Shown here: piece by piece, positions 46,597 through 55,890 of the stretch
How positions within the stretch are numbered: position 1 is the first letter of the stretch
Layout of the letters: the number at the start of each line of letters is the position of its first letter
Source: Microcaldota archaeon
Lineage (GTDB): Archaea; Micrarchaeota; Micrarchaeia; Micrarchaeales; CABMGC01
Length of the DNA stretch: 64,000 nucleotides
Assembly: GCA_021792095.1 (NCBI GenBank)
Contig: JAJYVH010000001.1
Span: 1-64,000 of the forward strand
Direction: 5' to 3'
Translations under genes and position numbers: made by a program
Notes under the pieces: model-generated
Seen by the model: only the letters and a program-made list of their open reading frames with translations
Told to the model about the DNA's origin: nothing
Database searches by the model: none

Positions 46597-47634
46597 ATGT
46601 TGGACGTTGCTGGTGGGGCGGAGGCGGGCAGCAGGCTCAGGCTCTACGTCGCGCTGGCGGCCATACTGGCAGTCGCGGCTGCGGCCAGCTTCCTGATAGT
46701 GCCGCACGGCACCGGCATAGGCGCGTGCAACAGCATGCTGATCGCGAACAGCAAGTACGCGTGCCTCACCAGCCTGGCGCTGCAGCGCGGCAACGCGAGC
46801 ATCTGCGGCGAGGAGCCGGCCCAGTATTCGGATGCCTGCTACTCGGCAGTGGCCGAAAACACGAGCAACGTGCAGGCGTGCTCCGGCGTCCAGAACGCGA
46901 CGCAGCGCGCCGCGTGCGTGCTCGACATAGCCACAGGCACCTTGGACTACTCAGCGTGCCAGGGCATACCGGAACCCTACGCCTCGCAGTGCGCCGCCGG
47001 CATAGCCGTGAAGCTCGACAACTCCAGCCTCTGCTCCGGAATAGGCAACCTCACGTACGGCGCCGAGTGCACCTCCATAATAGGCACGAAGGAGGCGCTG
47101 GGCACAGGTGACGCGCAGTACTGCGGCTCGGTGAGCGCGTCCGCTGACAAGAACATCACCGCCTACGTGCTTGAGAACATAACGTCGCAGGGAACGAACT
47201 CCTCGACGCTGGACAACGCGCTCTTCACCATGCTGCTCATACCGAACAGCACTGTAACGCCGAGGGACGTGTGCTACATGGAGCTGGCAGGCATGACGCT
47301 CAACCCGGCGCTGTGCGGCAACGTGAGCCAGGGATACGCGCAGAGCGCTTGCAACATAGAGGCCAGCAGCCCGTCGGCGAGCGCCAGCGCTTCGGCCAAC
47401 TATACCACGCAGCTGGCTGCGTGCCAGTCCCTGGGGCAGTACGCCAGCGCGTGCGCCAATTCGCTGATGCTGGAGCACGCCATAGGCACCAAGAATGCTA
47501 CGCTGTGCGGGGCGCTGCCGGGGAGCCTGACGGACACGTGCTACAACCTGCTGGCGAGCACGTACAAGAACACGAGCTACTGCGGCTACATCACGAACGC
47601 GAGCGAGAGTTCGCAGTGCATGCAAGGTGCGTGA
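46597..47634 (+). CDS. Membrane-anchored Cys-repeat ectodomain protein
   Basis: One N-terminal TM (LYVALAAILAVAAAASFLIV) then repeated spaced Cys pairs with many N-x-S/T. Confidence 0.75.
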   Translation: MLDVAGGAEAGSRLRLYVALAAILAVAAAASFLIVPHGTGIGACNSMLIANSKYACLTSLALQRGNASICGEEPAQYSDACYSAVAENTSNVQACSGVQNATQRAACVLDIATGTLDYSACQGIPEPYASQCAAGIAVKLDNSSLCSGIGNLTYGAECTSIIGTKEALGTGDAQYCGSVSASADKNITAYVLENITSQGTNSSTLDNALFTMLLIPNSTVTPRDVCYMELAGMTLNPALCGNVSQGYAQSACNIEASSPSASASASANYTTQLAACQSLGQYASACANSLMLEHAIGTKNATLCGALPGSLTDTCYNLLASTYKNTSYCGYITNASESSQCMQGA

Positions 47635-49046
47635 TTGGAGTGAGATACCTGGTCACCTGCGTGAAGAGATACGGGTCCGAGCTCACATACTACCTGCTTG
47701 CGCTTGACGGCTCTGGCGAGACTGCGCTCCCCTTCTCCAGCGCGCTGGAGCTGAAGCCCGGGGAGGTCATAGAGGCCGAGGTGGGCGACGGCAAGGTGCG
47801 GTCGTTCAGCGCTGTCGAGGGCGGAGATGCCGCTGATGACGCGCGCAGGGCTGTCGACGATGCCGCGAGGCGCATGGTGAAGGGCAAGGCGCTGAAGACA
47901 GGCACCAAGGAGCTCGACGCAGTGAGCGCGCGGATGCAGGCCAGGCTGGCCGGCGCGGCCCTGCTGCTGGCCAGGAAGCTAGTGATGTCCATACCCATAG
48001 TGGTGAGGTTCCACAACGACATAGACGGCTCCAGCGGCGCCTACGGCGTGTACAAGGGCGTGTGCGGGGCCATCGGGCGAGGCGCGGGGTGCAGGCCTAA
48101 CATAGCGTGGCGCATGCACCCGAGCGTGTCCTACTCCAAGGAGGACGCGATGAACGACGTGCTCGCGTGCAGCGCTTACGAGCCGATGGAGAGGCCGATG
48201 CTGCTCGTGATAGACTTCGGCACGGCGGCGGAGAGCAACGAAGGCATAGAGTTCGCGAAGGGCAGGTTCGACATAGCGTGGCTCGACCACCACCCTCTCG
48301 TCGACGGATTCTCCGGGGCCTCGCTGGAGCACTACGTGAACCCGTGGAACTTCGGCGGCGATTCCAATTACACTGCAGGCTTCCTAGCGTGCGTTTTCGC
48401 CAGGGAGCTGGCGGACACTGACCTGGAGGACGTGCAGCAGGCGTCGCTGTCCGGCGACTACAGCATGTACGCCAGGCCCACGGGGCGGAGCAGGAGGATC
48501 GCGGCGATACTCGACCTCATCACGAGCGACACGCGCGTGCTGCAGTGGCTGAAGGGGGGCCTTGGCGCCGACGACATAGACAGGGTGCTCTCGAACGAGA
48601 AGGAGAGCGGCGAGCTCGTCTCGTACGCCGAGGGGCGGATGTCAGACATGCTCGACCTGGCGCTCAACTACGTGAAGGTGTACAAGTCGGCGGGGGCGCT
48701 GATATACGTGGTGGATTTCGAGGCGCTGCGCGGGGACAGCAGGGAGAAGTACCCGCTTCCGGGCAGGTTCGCGAGCAGGCTGCTCGGAAGGATAGAGGAG
48801 CTCAACAAGAAGGACTGCGTGCTCCTGCTCCATTTCGGCTACTTCGTCTCCGTGCGCCTCAGCAAGGCGCTGGCCGGCAAGGCGGGCCTGCTGGAACTGC
48901 TCAACTCGGTCAGGCAGGACTACCAGGAATACGTGGACTCGGCCGGGGGGCACGGCACAGCGGCGAGCCTGAAGCTTAAGGGCGACGAGATGAAGAAGGA
49001 GATGATAAGGCGGGTTGTCGAACGGCTCAAGGAGAGGCTCGGCTGA
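47631..49046 (+). CDS. DHH-family phosphoesterase (RecJ-like)
   Basis: VRFHNDIDGSSGAYGV; IAWLDHHPLVDG; GGHGTAASLKL (DHHA1-like); GTG start overlaps preceding stop. Confidence 0.87.
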   Translation: MIGVRYLVTCVKRYGSELTYYLLALDGSGETALPFSSALELKPGEVIEAEVGDGKVRSFSAVEGGDAADDARRAVDDAARRMVKGKALKTGTKELDAVSARMQARLAGAALLLARKLVMSIPIVVRFHNDIDGSSGAYGVYKGVCGAIGRGAGCRPNIAWRMHPSVSYSKEDAMNDVLACSAYEPMERPMLLVIDFGTAAESNEGIEFAKGRFDIAWLDHHPLVDGFSGASLEHYVNPWNFGGDSNYTAGFLACVFARELADTDLEDVQQASLSGDYSMYARPTGRSRRIAAILDLITSDTRVLQWLKGGLGADDIDRVLSNEKESGELVSYAEGRMSDMLDLALNYVKVYKSAGALIYVVDFEALRGDSREKYPLPGRFASRLLGRIEELNKKDCVLLLHFGYFVSVRLSKALAGKAGLLELLNSVRQDYQEYVDSAGGHGTAASLKLKGDEMKKEMIRRVVERLKERLG

Positions 49047-49081
49047 GAGCCTATCGTGCCCGATGCGCGTGCCTGCGCGAG

Positions 49082-49777
49082 CTACACTCCGTGGAACCAG
49101 AAGCCCTTCTCCTTTGCGCCCTTCTTCTTCCCAAACAGCCCAGGCTTGGGGCTCCTTAGGACAGGCTTCTTGCCAAGCTGCAGCGCGACCTCAGGGTGCT
49201 CGGCCAGGTACTCGTTCTGGAACTCGTGGAAGCTCTCGAGCTTCTGCCTCTCGTAGCCCTCCTTCTTGGCCTCGTACTCGGCCTTCATTCCCTTCCACTC
49301 CTCCATCGTGTAGCCCCACGGCGGGTGCTCCCTTATCACCGCGGGGTTGAAGTGGTACTTGTATATCTCGTTGTAATAGTCGACGTCGCGCTCCGCCACG
49401 CTCCTGTCGTTGACGTGCACGCCCTCCTTGGCCAGGAACTCGACCAGCTTATCCTTGCTTGTCTTCGCCTTCCTGTTGTCGGTCGCGCTCTCGGGATTGT
49501 ACGTTATCCTTATCTTCCTGGCTACGAACTCCACCTTGGCGAAGAGCACCGCCTCCTGGAGCATGAGCCTGTACTGCAGCCTGGCCGCGTGCTCGCTGTC
49601 TACCAGGTCCTCCTTACTTATGTCCCCGAACGTCACTTCCTTGACCATGCGGTAAGGGACGTAGAACCGCTCGCCGTTCTCCTCCACGTACTCGTTGTAC
49701 TGCTTGCTGTCCTTCTTCTCGCGCTCCAGCTCCTTCTGGTACGTGTACTCGTTAGCTTCCTCTTCGCGTCTGTCCAT
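49082..49777 (-). CDS. Hypothetical protein (231 aa)
   Basis: Charged ORF immediately downstream of the radical SAM gene, same strand. Confidence 0.65.
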   Translation of the reverse strand: MDRREEEANEYTYQKELEREKKDSKQYNEYVEENGERFYVPYRMVKEVTFGDISKEDLVDSEHAARLQYRLMLQEAVLFAKVEFVARKIRITYNPESATDNRKAKTSKDKLVEFLAKEGVHVNDRSVAERDVDYYNEIYKYHFNPAVIREHPPWGYTMEEWKGMKAEYEAKKEGYERQKLESFHEFQNEYLAEHPEVALQLGKKPVLRSPKPGLFGKKKGAKEKGFWFHGV

Positions 49778-49800
49778 CTAGTCATTCCCCTACAAACACA

Positions 49801-51774
49801 CTATCGGCAATTGCCCCCGCAGTCGCATCCGGCCTCGGACTCGTGGTTGCCGCAGGCACATCCGGCCTCGGATTCGTGGTTGCCGCAGGCGCACGATCCA
49901 CCGTCGGCAGCATCATGCCCCTTGCCCGCCTCCCCAGCCGCAGCCACATCCGCGTAGCCGGCGCCGGCGTTCCCCTCGACGACCACAATTGGCTTCGTAA
50001 TGGCAGGCGGCGCGGCCCTGGGCGCGTTGGCCGGCAGCTTGAAGTAGTCTGTCATGTTGACGTACGTGCGCCTGTAAGCCTCGCTCGCCTCAAGCGCCTT
50101 TATGTCACGCTTGTACTTGTCGGCGGCGTAGTTCCAGTTGGAGTGCGACTCCTCCCACTCCTTGCTCGGTATGGCGTACTGCCTCTGCACCTTGTCCCTG
50201 TACACTTCCGGAAACACGTTGAAAGTGCAGAACGGGAGCACGCGCCCGTCGGGCAGCGAGTAGTGTATGTCGCACTTCTCGACGCGCTTTATGTCGTACG
50301 TGTACTCGTCCTGGAAGTGCATCATGCCCAGGAAGAGGCTCTTCATCTGCAGCGCGCCCATGCTGGCGAAGTCGTGCTTTATCAGTATGCTCATGAGCAG
50401 CTTGCTGAAGTTCACTGACTTGGGCTGCTTCTCCTTGTCTATGAACTTGCTCAGCCCGAGCAGCGCCCTCATGGCCATCAGCCTGCGTTCCAGCCTGCCC
50501 TTGCCCTGCATCTCGCCCACAGTGTTCTGCAGGTACTCTATGAGGCCCGGCGCGTCAACGAAGCGGGCGAGCGGCACTATCCTATTGTCCTTGTCCAGGA
50601 AGATGTAGCTGCCCGCGCCGCAGGCGAAGTGTATCGACAGGTCGTACTTGTACTCGCCAGACAGCGCCTCTATGAACCTGTTTATGCCGCCGACGTACGG
50701 AACGGAGAACCAGTCCTCCTTGGTTATCGCGCCGCCGGTCTGCTCCTCTATCAGCTTTATCGCCCCGGGTATCGTTATCCTCTGCTTCTCCCTCAGCCTG
50801 GCGGGCATCCTGCCCACGAGCGAGACGGGCTGGAAGTTCACGGCCCTCACTACGTCTATGTTGTTGAGGGCGAAGTTCACTATGCCGCCGAGCTCGTGGT
50901 CGTTTATTGTGCGTATCACCGTGGGCACCAGCACCACGCCCACTCCGGCCTTCCTAGCGGCGTCGAGCGCCATGGGCGCCTCCCAGTGGTTCTTGGGGTT
51001 CGCGCGCTTGCTGACGCCGTCGAAGCTCATGTACAGCGTGCTGACGCCCGAGTACCTGAGCTGCTTGAGCATCTCCGGGTGCAGGCCAAGGTTTATGCCC
51101 GTGGTGTTGAGCTGTATCTGGTCGAAGCCAGCCTCCTTGGTCATCTGGACTATCTCGTTTATGTCCTCGCGCATCGTAGGCTCGCCGCCTGTTATCTGTA
51201 TGGCGTTGGCCGGTATCGGCTTCTGGTTCCTCAGCTTGGTGAGCATCTTCTTGAGCTCGGCCTTGGTGGGTTCGTAAACAGGCTCGCCCTCCTTGGCGTA
51301 GAAGAAGCAGTACCAGCACGAGAGGTGGCACCTGTTGGTCACCACGACGTTCACCAGCCCGCTGTGCGACTTGTGCCTAAGGCACATGGCGCAGTCGAAC
51401 GGGCAGTTCTCGCCCTTGTTTATCACGTCAGGATTGTCGAAGCCCCTGCCGTAGTAGTTGTAGTTGCGCATCCTCATGTACATGTCGTAATCCTCCCAGT
51501 ACTTCTCTATGGTCCAGCCGTCCTCGGGGCAGTGCTTCCTTATCATCACGTTGTCCCCGTCCCTGTAGATTATGCCGTCTATGATGAGCTTGCACTCGGG
51601 GCACACTGTCTTTGTCTTGTCTATTACAGGCATCGCCTCTATCTCCTGCATCGTCCTGTGGTACGGGGCGAGCAGTGCGTCCTGCTTCGCGGCCGACATG
51701 ACCGCCGGCCCGGCGGCGACGCTAGAGACTGATACGCCTGATGCGACGTTGTTTCCCATGTCCACACATAGCAC
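49801..51774 (-). CDS. Tes/MJ0619-like radical SAM protein with Cys/His repeat tail
   Basis: CPECKLIIDG; GENCPFDCAMCLRHKSH; NRCHLSCWYCFF; ITGGEPTMREDI; C-terminal GSCACGNHESEAGCACGNHESEAGCDCGGNCR. Confidence 0.88.
   Translation of the reverse strand: MLCVDMGNNVASGVSVSSVAAGPAVMSAAKQDALLAPYHRTMQEIEAMPVIDKTKTVCPECKLIIDGIIYRDGDNVMIRKHCPEDGWTIEKYWEDYDMYMRMRNYNYYGRGFDNPDVINKGENCPFDCAMCLRHKSHSGLVNVVVTNRCHLSCWYCFFYAKEGEPVYEPTKAELKKMLTKLRNQKPIPANAIQITGGEPTMREDINEIVQMTKEAGFDQIQLNTTGINLGLHPEMLKQLRYSGVSTLYMSFDGVSKRANPKNHWEAPMALDAARKAGVGVVLVPTVIRTINDHELGGIVNFALNNIDVVRAVNFQPVSLVGRMPARLREKQRITIPGAIKLIEEQTGGAITKEDWFSVPYVGGINRFIEALSGEYKYDLSIHFACGAGSYIFLDKDNRIVPLARFVDAPGLIEYLQNTVGEMQGKGRLERRLMAMRALLGLSKFIDKEKQPKSVNFSKLLMSILIKHDFASMGALQMKSLFLGMMHFQDEYTYDIKRVEKCDIHYSLPDGRVLPFCTFNVFPEVYRDKVQRQYAIPSKEWEESHSNWNYAADKYKRDIKALEASEAYRRTYVNMTDYFKLPANAPRAAPPAITKPIVVVEGNAGAGYADVAAAGEAGKGHDAADGGSCACGNHESEAGCACGNHESEAGCDCGGNCR
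49825..49890 (-). repeat. 33-bp in-frame tandem repeat (two units) encoding CxCGNHESEAG
   Basis: 49825-49857 and 49858-49890 near-identical. Confidence 0.9.
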
Positions 51775-51887
51775 CTATAACCCTGTTTTGAAATGCCATC
51801 TAATTTAAACATTTCGCTATTCCTGCCGCAGCGTCATACAACACTTCGACGATTGGCGCAAGCACCCCATGCCCGGATAGGCAAAAC

Positions 51888-51943
51888 GCCCTCAGTGGTA
51901 TGGGCTCTCATCATAATACAGAAGTTACCCTCTCATCACAGGA
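51888..51943 (-). ncRNA. Candidate C/D-box sRNA
   Basis: Minus strand: GTGATGA (C) gagggtaactt CTGT (D') att ATGATGA (C') gagcccatacca CTGA (D). Confidence 0.6.
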
Positions 51944-52060
51944 TGCTGTTTACCTTGCGGAACACGCTGCACTAACGCGCTCAGACATTCCCATGATAAT
52001 CCGGACATTACTCGTTTTCTGTGTTTTTATTCCTTTCTAGGGCTGCGCCTGCTGCCCGGG

Positions 52061-52999
52061 CTAACGGACCTGGCGCCTGCCCCTTTTCCACTGGCCCTGC
52101 CTGTCGAAGCCCCTCTGCGGCCTGAAGCCGCCCATCGGCTGCGTGCGCCTGGAGCGCAAGCCCTGGGGCTGCCTCTTGCTGCCTATCCTGGCGAGCGCCC
52201 TGTCGAGCTCCTGCCTCAGCTCCTTGCCTATGAACCTCTTGGATATGGCGTCGGCCCTGGCGGCTATGCCTATCTTCGCTGCGAAGAGCCTCGCCACGCG
52301 CCCCTTGTTCCAGCGCTCGGCGCTCGTCACCTCCTTGAGCTTGAATATGGCCCCGTACTTCGGCGGCCTGGCGCCGGTGCGCAGGTGCCTGAACAGCGCC
52401 TTCTCGGCCCCGAGAAGCTGTATGGTGCCGGCAGGCATGCTCGCCAGCTTAGCCAGGGAACCGGCCCTGCTCAGCAGCTCTGCGGCCATCCTGTAGTCGG
52501 TTATGAAAGCAACGTTCGGCATGAGCTTCGGCACGTTCTCCTTCATGTAAGCGTCTATCTCCTGCGCCACCCTCCCGAGCTCCAGCTCCATCGACGCGAG
52601 CGCCCTGAGCGCCTTGAACTCCTCGGCGCCGGGCTCCGAGCCTATGCTCTTCTCTATGGCCTGCCTGACCTGCTCCGCGCCATCGCCGAATATATCGCGC
52701 AGCTGCTCCTGGCCGGCCGCCTTCTTGTTTGCACCTGCTTCCACAACGAAGCGGGCGAAGCGCTCCTGGTTCGCGCTGCCCAGCTCGGGGAAGTATATGC
52801 CGTACCACTCCTCCACGCGCTCGTGGATCAGGTTCCTGGACTTGTCTATCTCGCCGTACGCGTTGGACGCCTGGGCTATCGAGTGCTCGCCAGTGGAATA
52901 CGCCTTGCTGACCGCTTCCCTAGCTAGGCCCAGAAGACGCTGCCTCTTCTCTTCTATCGTTTCGGCCAAAAAAGTACCGGTAGTATTGGAACGCAGCAA
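52061..52999 (-). CDS. Nop5/Nop56-58 C/D sRNP core protein
   Basis: NOP domain: IQLLGAEKALFRHLRTGARPPKYGAIFKLKEVTSAERWNKGRVARLFAAKIGIAARAD; basic tail. Confidence 0.9.
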   Translation of the reverse strand: MLRSNTTGTFLAETIEEKRQRLLGLAREAVSKAYSTGEHSIAQASNAYGEIDKSRNLIHERVEEWYGIYFPELGSANQERFARFVVEAGANKKAAGQEQLRDIFGDGAEQVRQAIEKSIGSEPGAEEFKALRALASMELELGRVAQEIDAYMKENVPKLMPNVAFITDYRMAAELLSRAGSLAKLASMPAGTIQLLGAEKALFRHLRTGARPPKYGAIFKLKEVTSAERWNKGRVARLFAAKIGIAARADAISKRFIGKELRQELDRALARIGSKRQPQGLRSRRTQPMGGFRPQRGFDRQGQWKRGRRQVR

Positions 53000-53023
53000 T
53001 TTAAAAGAAGCGGCTAGCGCACC

Positions 53024-53647
53024 CTATGCGCGCATGCGCATCCTGCGCGTGGCGAACCAGTACAGGAGATACACCGCAACAGCGAAGGCTATGAATACGG
53101 CTATGAGCAGGTAGGCGTTGGTTATGGCGAGCGCGTAGTAGCCGAAGGCTATGAGCAGGGCGAACCATATCACTGTGCCAGCTATTGAATACGCGTAGAA
53201 CTTCCTGATGTCCATGCGCGCGAAGCCCGCGGGGAAGTTGATCAGGCCCCTCACGACAGGCAGCATCCTGGTCACGAACACGGCGAAATCGCCGTTCCTG
53301 GAGAACCATGCGTCGAAGGCGTCGAGGTTCTCCTGCTTCACGCGGAACAGGCGGAGGTGCTTGTAGACCACTGCCTTGCCGAGGTAATAGGCCACGTAGT
53401 AGTCTATCGCCATGCCTATCGCGGCGCCGGCTATGGCGACTACGAAAGCGAGGAACGGGTTCAGTATGCCGCCTGAGGCGAGTATGCCTATCGCGGGCAG
53501 CACGACCTCGCTGGGTATAGGCAGCGAAGCCGCCTCGAGCGTCATCAGCGCGAATATGCCAACGTAGCCGTAGCGCTTCAGCAGCATGAGCGCCGTGGTT
53601 GCGCTCAGGCCCACTAGTGTTGCCATTGCGCCAGAGAGCGTAACCAT
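53024..53647 (-). CDS. DedA-family membrane protein
   Basis: YVGIFALMTLEAASLPIPSEVVLPAIGILA; YYLGKAV; F-x-TRMLPVVRGLINFPAG. Confidence 0.9.
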   Translation of the reverse strand: MVTLSGAMATLVGLSATTALMLLKRYGYVGIFALMTLEAASLPIPSEVVLPAIGILASGGILNPFLAFVVAIAGAAIGMAIDYYVAYYLGKAVVYKHLRLFRVKQENLDAFDAWFSRNGDFAVFVTRMLPVVRGLINFPAGFARMDIRKFYAYSIAGTVIWFALLIAFGYYALAITNAYLLIAVFIAFAVAVYLLYWFATRRMRMRA

Positions 53648-53716
53648 GCGACCAGCTATACTTCTGCTGGTACTCTTTTATACGCTACCGTGCTAACAGG
53701 ACTCGAGCGAGGCCCT

Positions 53717-54766
53717 ATGCGGGTCATAAGGTACAGCGACGCGAACGGCACGCTGAAGCTTGTTCCGGAGCTCTTCGAGGACCTCTACCTGCTTGCCAGG
53801 ATAATAGGCAGCGGCGACAAGGTCACTTCGAGCAGCTACAGGCGCTTCAGGGCCAGCGAGGGCGACGTGGGAGAGCAGAAGGAAGTGGTCATAGAGCTGC
53901 TGGTGGAGAAGGCGGAGATAGACAGGAGCGCGCAGAGGCTCAGGATAACTGGCAAGATAGTGAGCGGCAGGCCGGAGGAATACATTAGGCTCGGCAGCTA
54001 CCACACGCTCAGCATAGGCGGCGGGGATGCGATAACGGTATGGAAGCAGGAGTGGAAGGGCTACGTGCTCAGCATGGTGAAGCAGGCGGTCGCAGACTCC
54101 AAGAAGCAGAGGCTGGGCGTCATAGCCATGGACGACGAGAAGGCGAGCTTCGCCTACGTGAGGGGCTACGGAGTGGATGTGGTGGGCGAGGTGTACAGCA
54201 GGCTCAGCAAGCGGATGAAGCAGAAGGACTACGAGAAGGCGGTGGCCGATTACTTCACCGAGATAGCCAAGAAGGCCAGCGACATGCGCGTCGACACGAT
54301 AGTGTTCGCGGGCCCTGGCTTCACGAAGGACGACTTCAGGAAGTACGTGGAGGACAAGGGCCTGGAGCTGAAGAAGAGGACAGCATACGTGGCGGCCAGC
54401 GACGCGGAGCGTTCGGGGATAAGGGAGGTGATACAGGGCGAGGCAGTCTCCAAACTGCTGGAGAGCGCGAAGGTTAAGCGCGAATTCGACCTGCTCAACG
54501 CGTTCCTCGCCGGCCTGGGCTTCGGCGCCTCCTTCTTCGGGGTCGACAGGGTGAAGGAGGCGCTGGGGCAGTACATCGCCGGCAGCGTGCTTGTCAACGA
54601 CTCGGTGATAAACGATGCAGGCATAAAGGAGGCGCTCGACGCGGCCTATTTGCAGAAGGTGGAGATAACAGTCTTCAACTCCGACGACGACGCCGGGGTG
54701 CAGCTGAGGAACTTCAAGGACATAGCGGCCATAGGCAAATCGCTCGCTTCCGGAAGGGCACGCTAG
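53717..54766 (+). CDS. pelA: Pelota, mRNA surveillance / ribosome rescue factor
   Basis: Three-domain Pelota; SYHTLSIGGGDAITVWKQEW; VFAGPGFTKDDFRKYV; ITVFNSDDDAGVQL. Confidence 0.92.
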   Translation: MRVIRYSDANGTLKLVPELFEDLYLLARIIGSGDKVTSSSYRRFRASEGDVGEQKEVVIELLVEKAEIDRSAQRLRITGKIVSGRPEEYIRLGSYHTLSIGGGDAITVWKQEWKGYVLSMVKQAVADSKKQRLGVIAMDDEKASFAYVRGYGVDVVGEVYSRLSKRMKQKDYEKAVADYFTEIAKKASDMRVDTIVFAGPGFTKDDFRKYVEDKGLELKKRTAYVAASDAERSGIREVIQGEAVSKLLESAKVKREFDLLNAFLAGLGFGASFFGVDRVKEALGQYIAGSVLVNDSVINDAGIKEALDAAYLQKVEITVFNSDDDAGVQLRNFKDIAAIGKSLASGRAR

Positions 54767-55815
54767 ACGTGCAGCCCGGAAAGCACAAACGTCTGGCCTC
54801 CGCCGCCGCACGCATTTGCCCACCACACCTCTATGCTGTACAGCCCCGGGCTCAGCGATATCGTGTTGGGCCCGTACTGGGTGGCGCCCTGCCCGCGCCA
54901 GGCCGAACCCGCAAAAACATTCTGCCAGACAGTTCCGGGTTGCGCCACCTTGTAGAACACCTCCATGGCGTCATCGGTCTCTATCGCTACTGAGGCGCTG
55001 GAAGTGGCGCCTACGTACAGGGTCGTCGAGGCTACCGAGAGCGTGGTGTTGTAGGGCGCGCTGCACGCTACTTCGCTGCTGCGCAGGCTCGATACCGAGC
55101 TTGGGAAAGGAAGAGGCTTGTAGCCGAGGTAGTCGGTCGCCCAGCCTCCGGTAGTGGTAAACGAGTAGGCTGCGGTGCCCCCTGTCACGTTAGCCACCCA
55201 GTCGCCGTTCTGCACTATGGTGTAGTTGGACGGGAGGTGCGGGTCGGTCGCTATCGTGCTGTAAGGCAGCAGGCTCTGCGATGCCGGGCTCTGCAGCGCG
55301 GCAACGCTGAATACCAGCGACTCGGTGCTGACCGGCCTGACCACGAACGAGCCCGAGTACGCTACCTTATCGTATGTGCAGTTCGCCTGGGAAACGCCCC
55401 CGAATCCTGAGTTGCAGTACTTCGCGGGGAGCTGGTAGAAGCCGTCTATAGGGCCCGTGCCAGTGTAAACGGTATTGGCCTCCACTGCGCACGTTGCCAG
55501 TTGGCCAGGATAGAGGAACGTAGGCGTGCAGTTGCCTGTGAAAGTGTTGCTGTTTATCGTGACAGAAAAGCTTGTTATGTTTATGGGCACTGCCTGCGAG
55601 TTGGCAAGCATGGCAGTGAACACAGAGTAGCCCGCGCTGGCGTTGGCATAGAGCTGCGCCAGGCTGCACTCCGGCCCGGCGAAGGCGGTGCACGAGGTCT
55701 GTATGCTGGTTGCCGGCGCCTTAGCTACGAAGAAGAGCACGCTGAACACTATTGCCAGTATGAGGAACAGGAAGCCATAGGTTGTCAGGAACTCGATGGA
55801 GGACTGTGAACGCAT
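54763..55815 (-). CDS. Archaeal type IV pilin-like / class III signal peptide surface protein
   Basis: MRSQSSIEFLTTYGFLFLILAIVFSVLFFVA N-terminus, then extracellular beta-rich domain. Confidence 0.75.
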   Translation of the reverse strand: MRSQSSIEFLTTYGFLFLILAIVFSVLFFVAKAPATSIQTSCTAFAGPECSLAQLYANASAGYSVFTAMLANSQAVPINITSFSVTINSNTFTGNCTPTFLYPGQLATCAVEANTVYTGTGPIDGFYQLPAKYCNSGFGGVSQANCTYDKVAYSGSFVVRPVSTESLVFSVAALQSPASQSLLPYSTIATDPHLPSNYTIVQNGDWVANVTGGTAAYSFTTTGGWATDYLGYKPLPFPSSVSSLRSSEVACSAPYNTTLSVASTTLYVGATSSASVAIETDDAMEVFYKVAQPGTVWQNVFAGSAWRGQGATQYGPNTISLSPGLYSIEVWWANACGGGGQTFVLSGLHV

Positions 55816-55890
55816 GCAACTCTTACTGCTATGCTCTTGCACCCTTTTTATCCTTATAGGGGCAAGTCAGAGTAAGCGCGGGCTGTAGGC

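Noticed and set aside
50629-51732. 367-aa plus-strand ORF over the Tes-like gene
   Set aside because: His/Val/Leu/Arg-rich antisense translation of a well-supported radical SAM gene.
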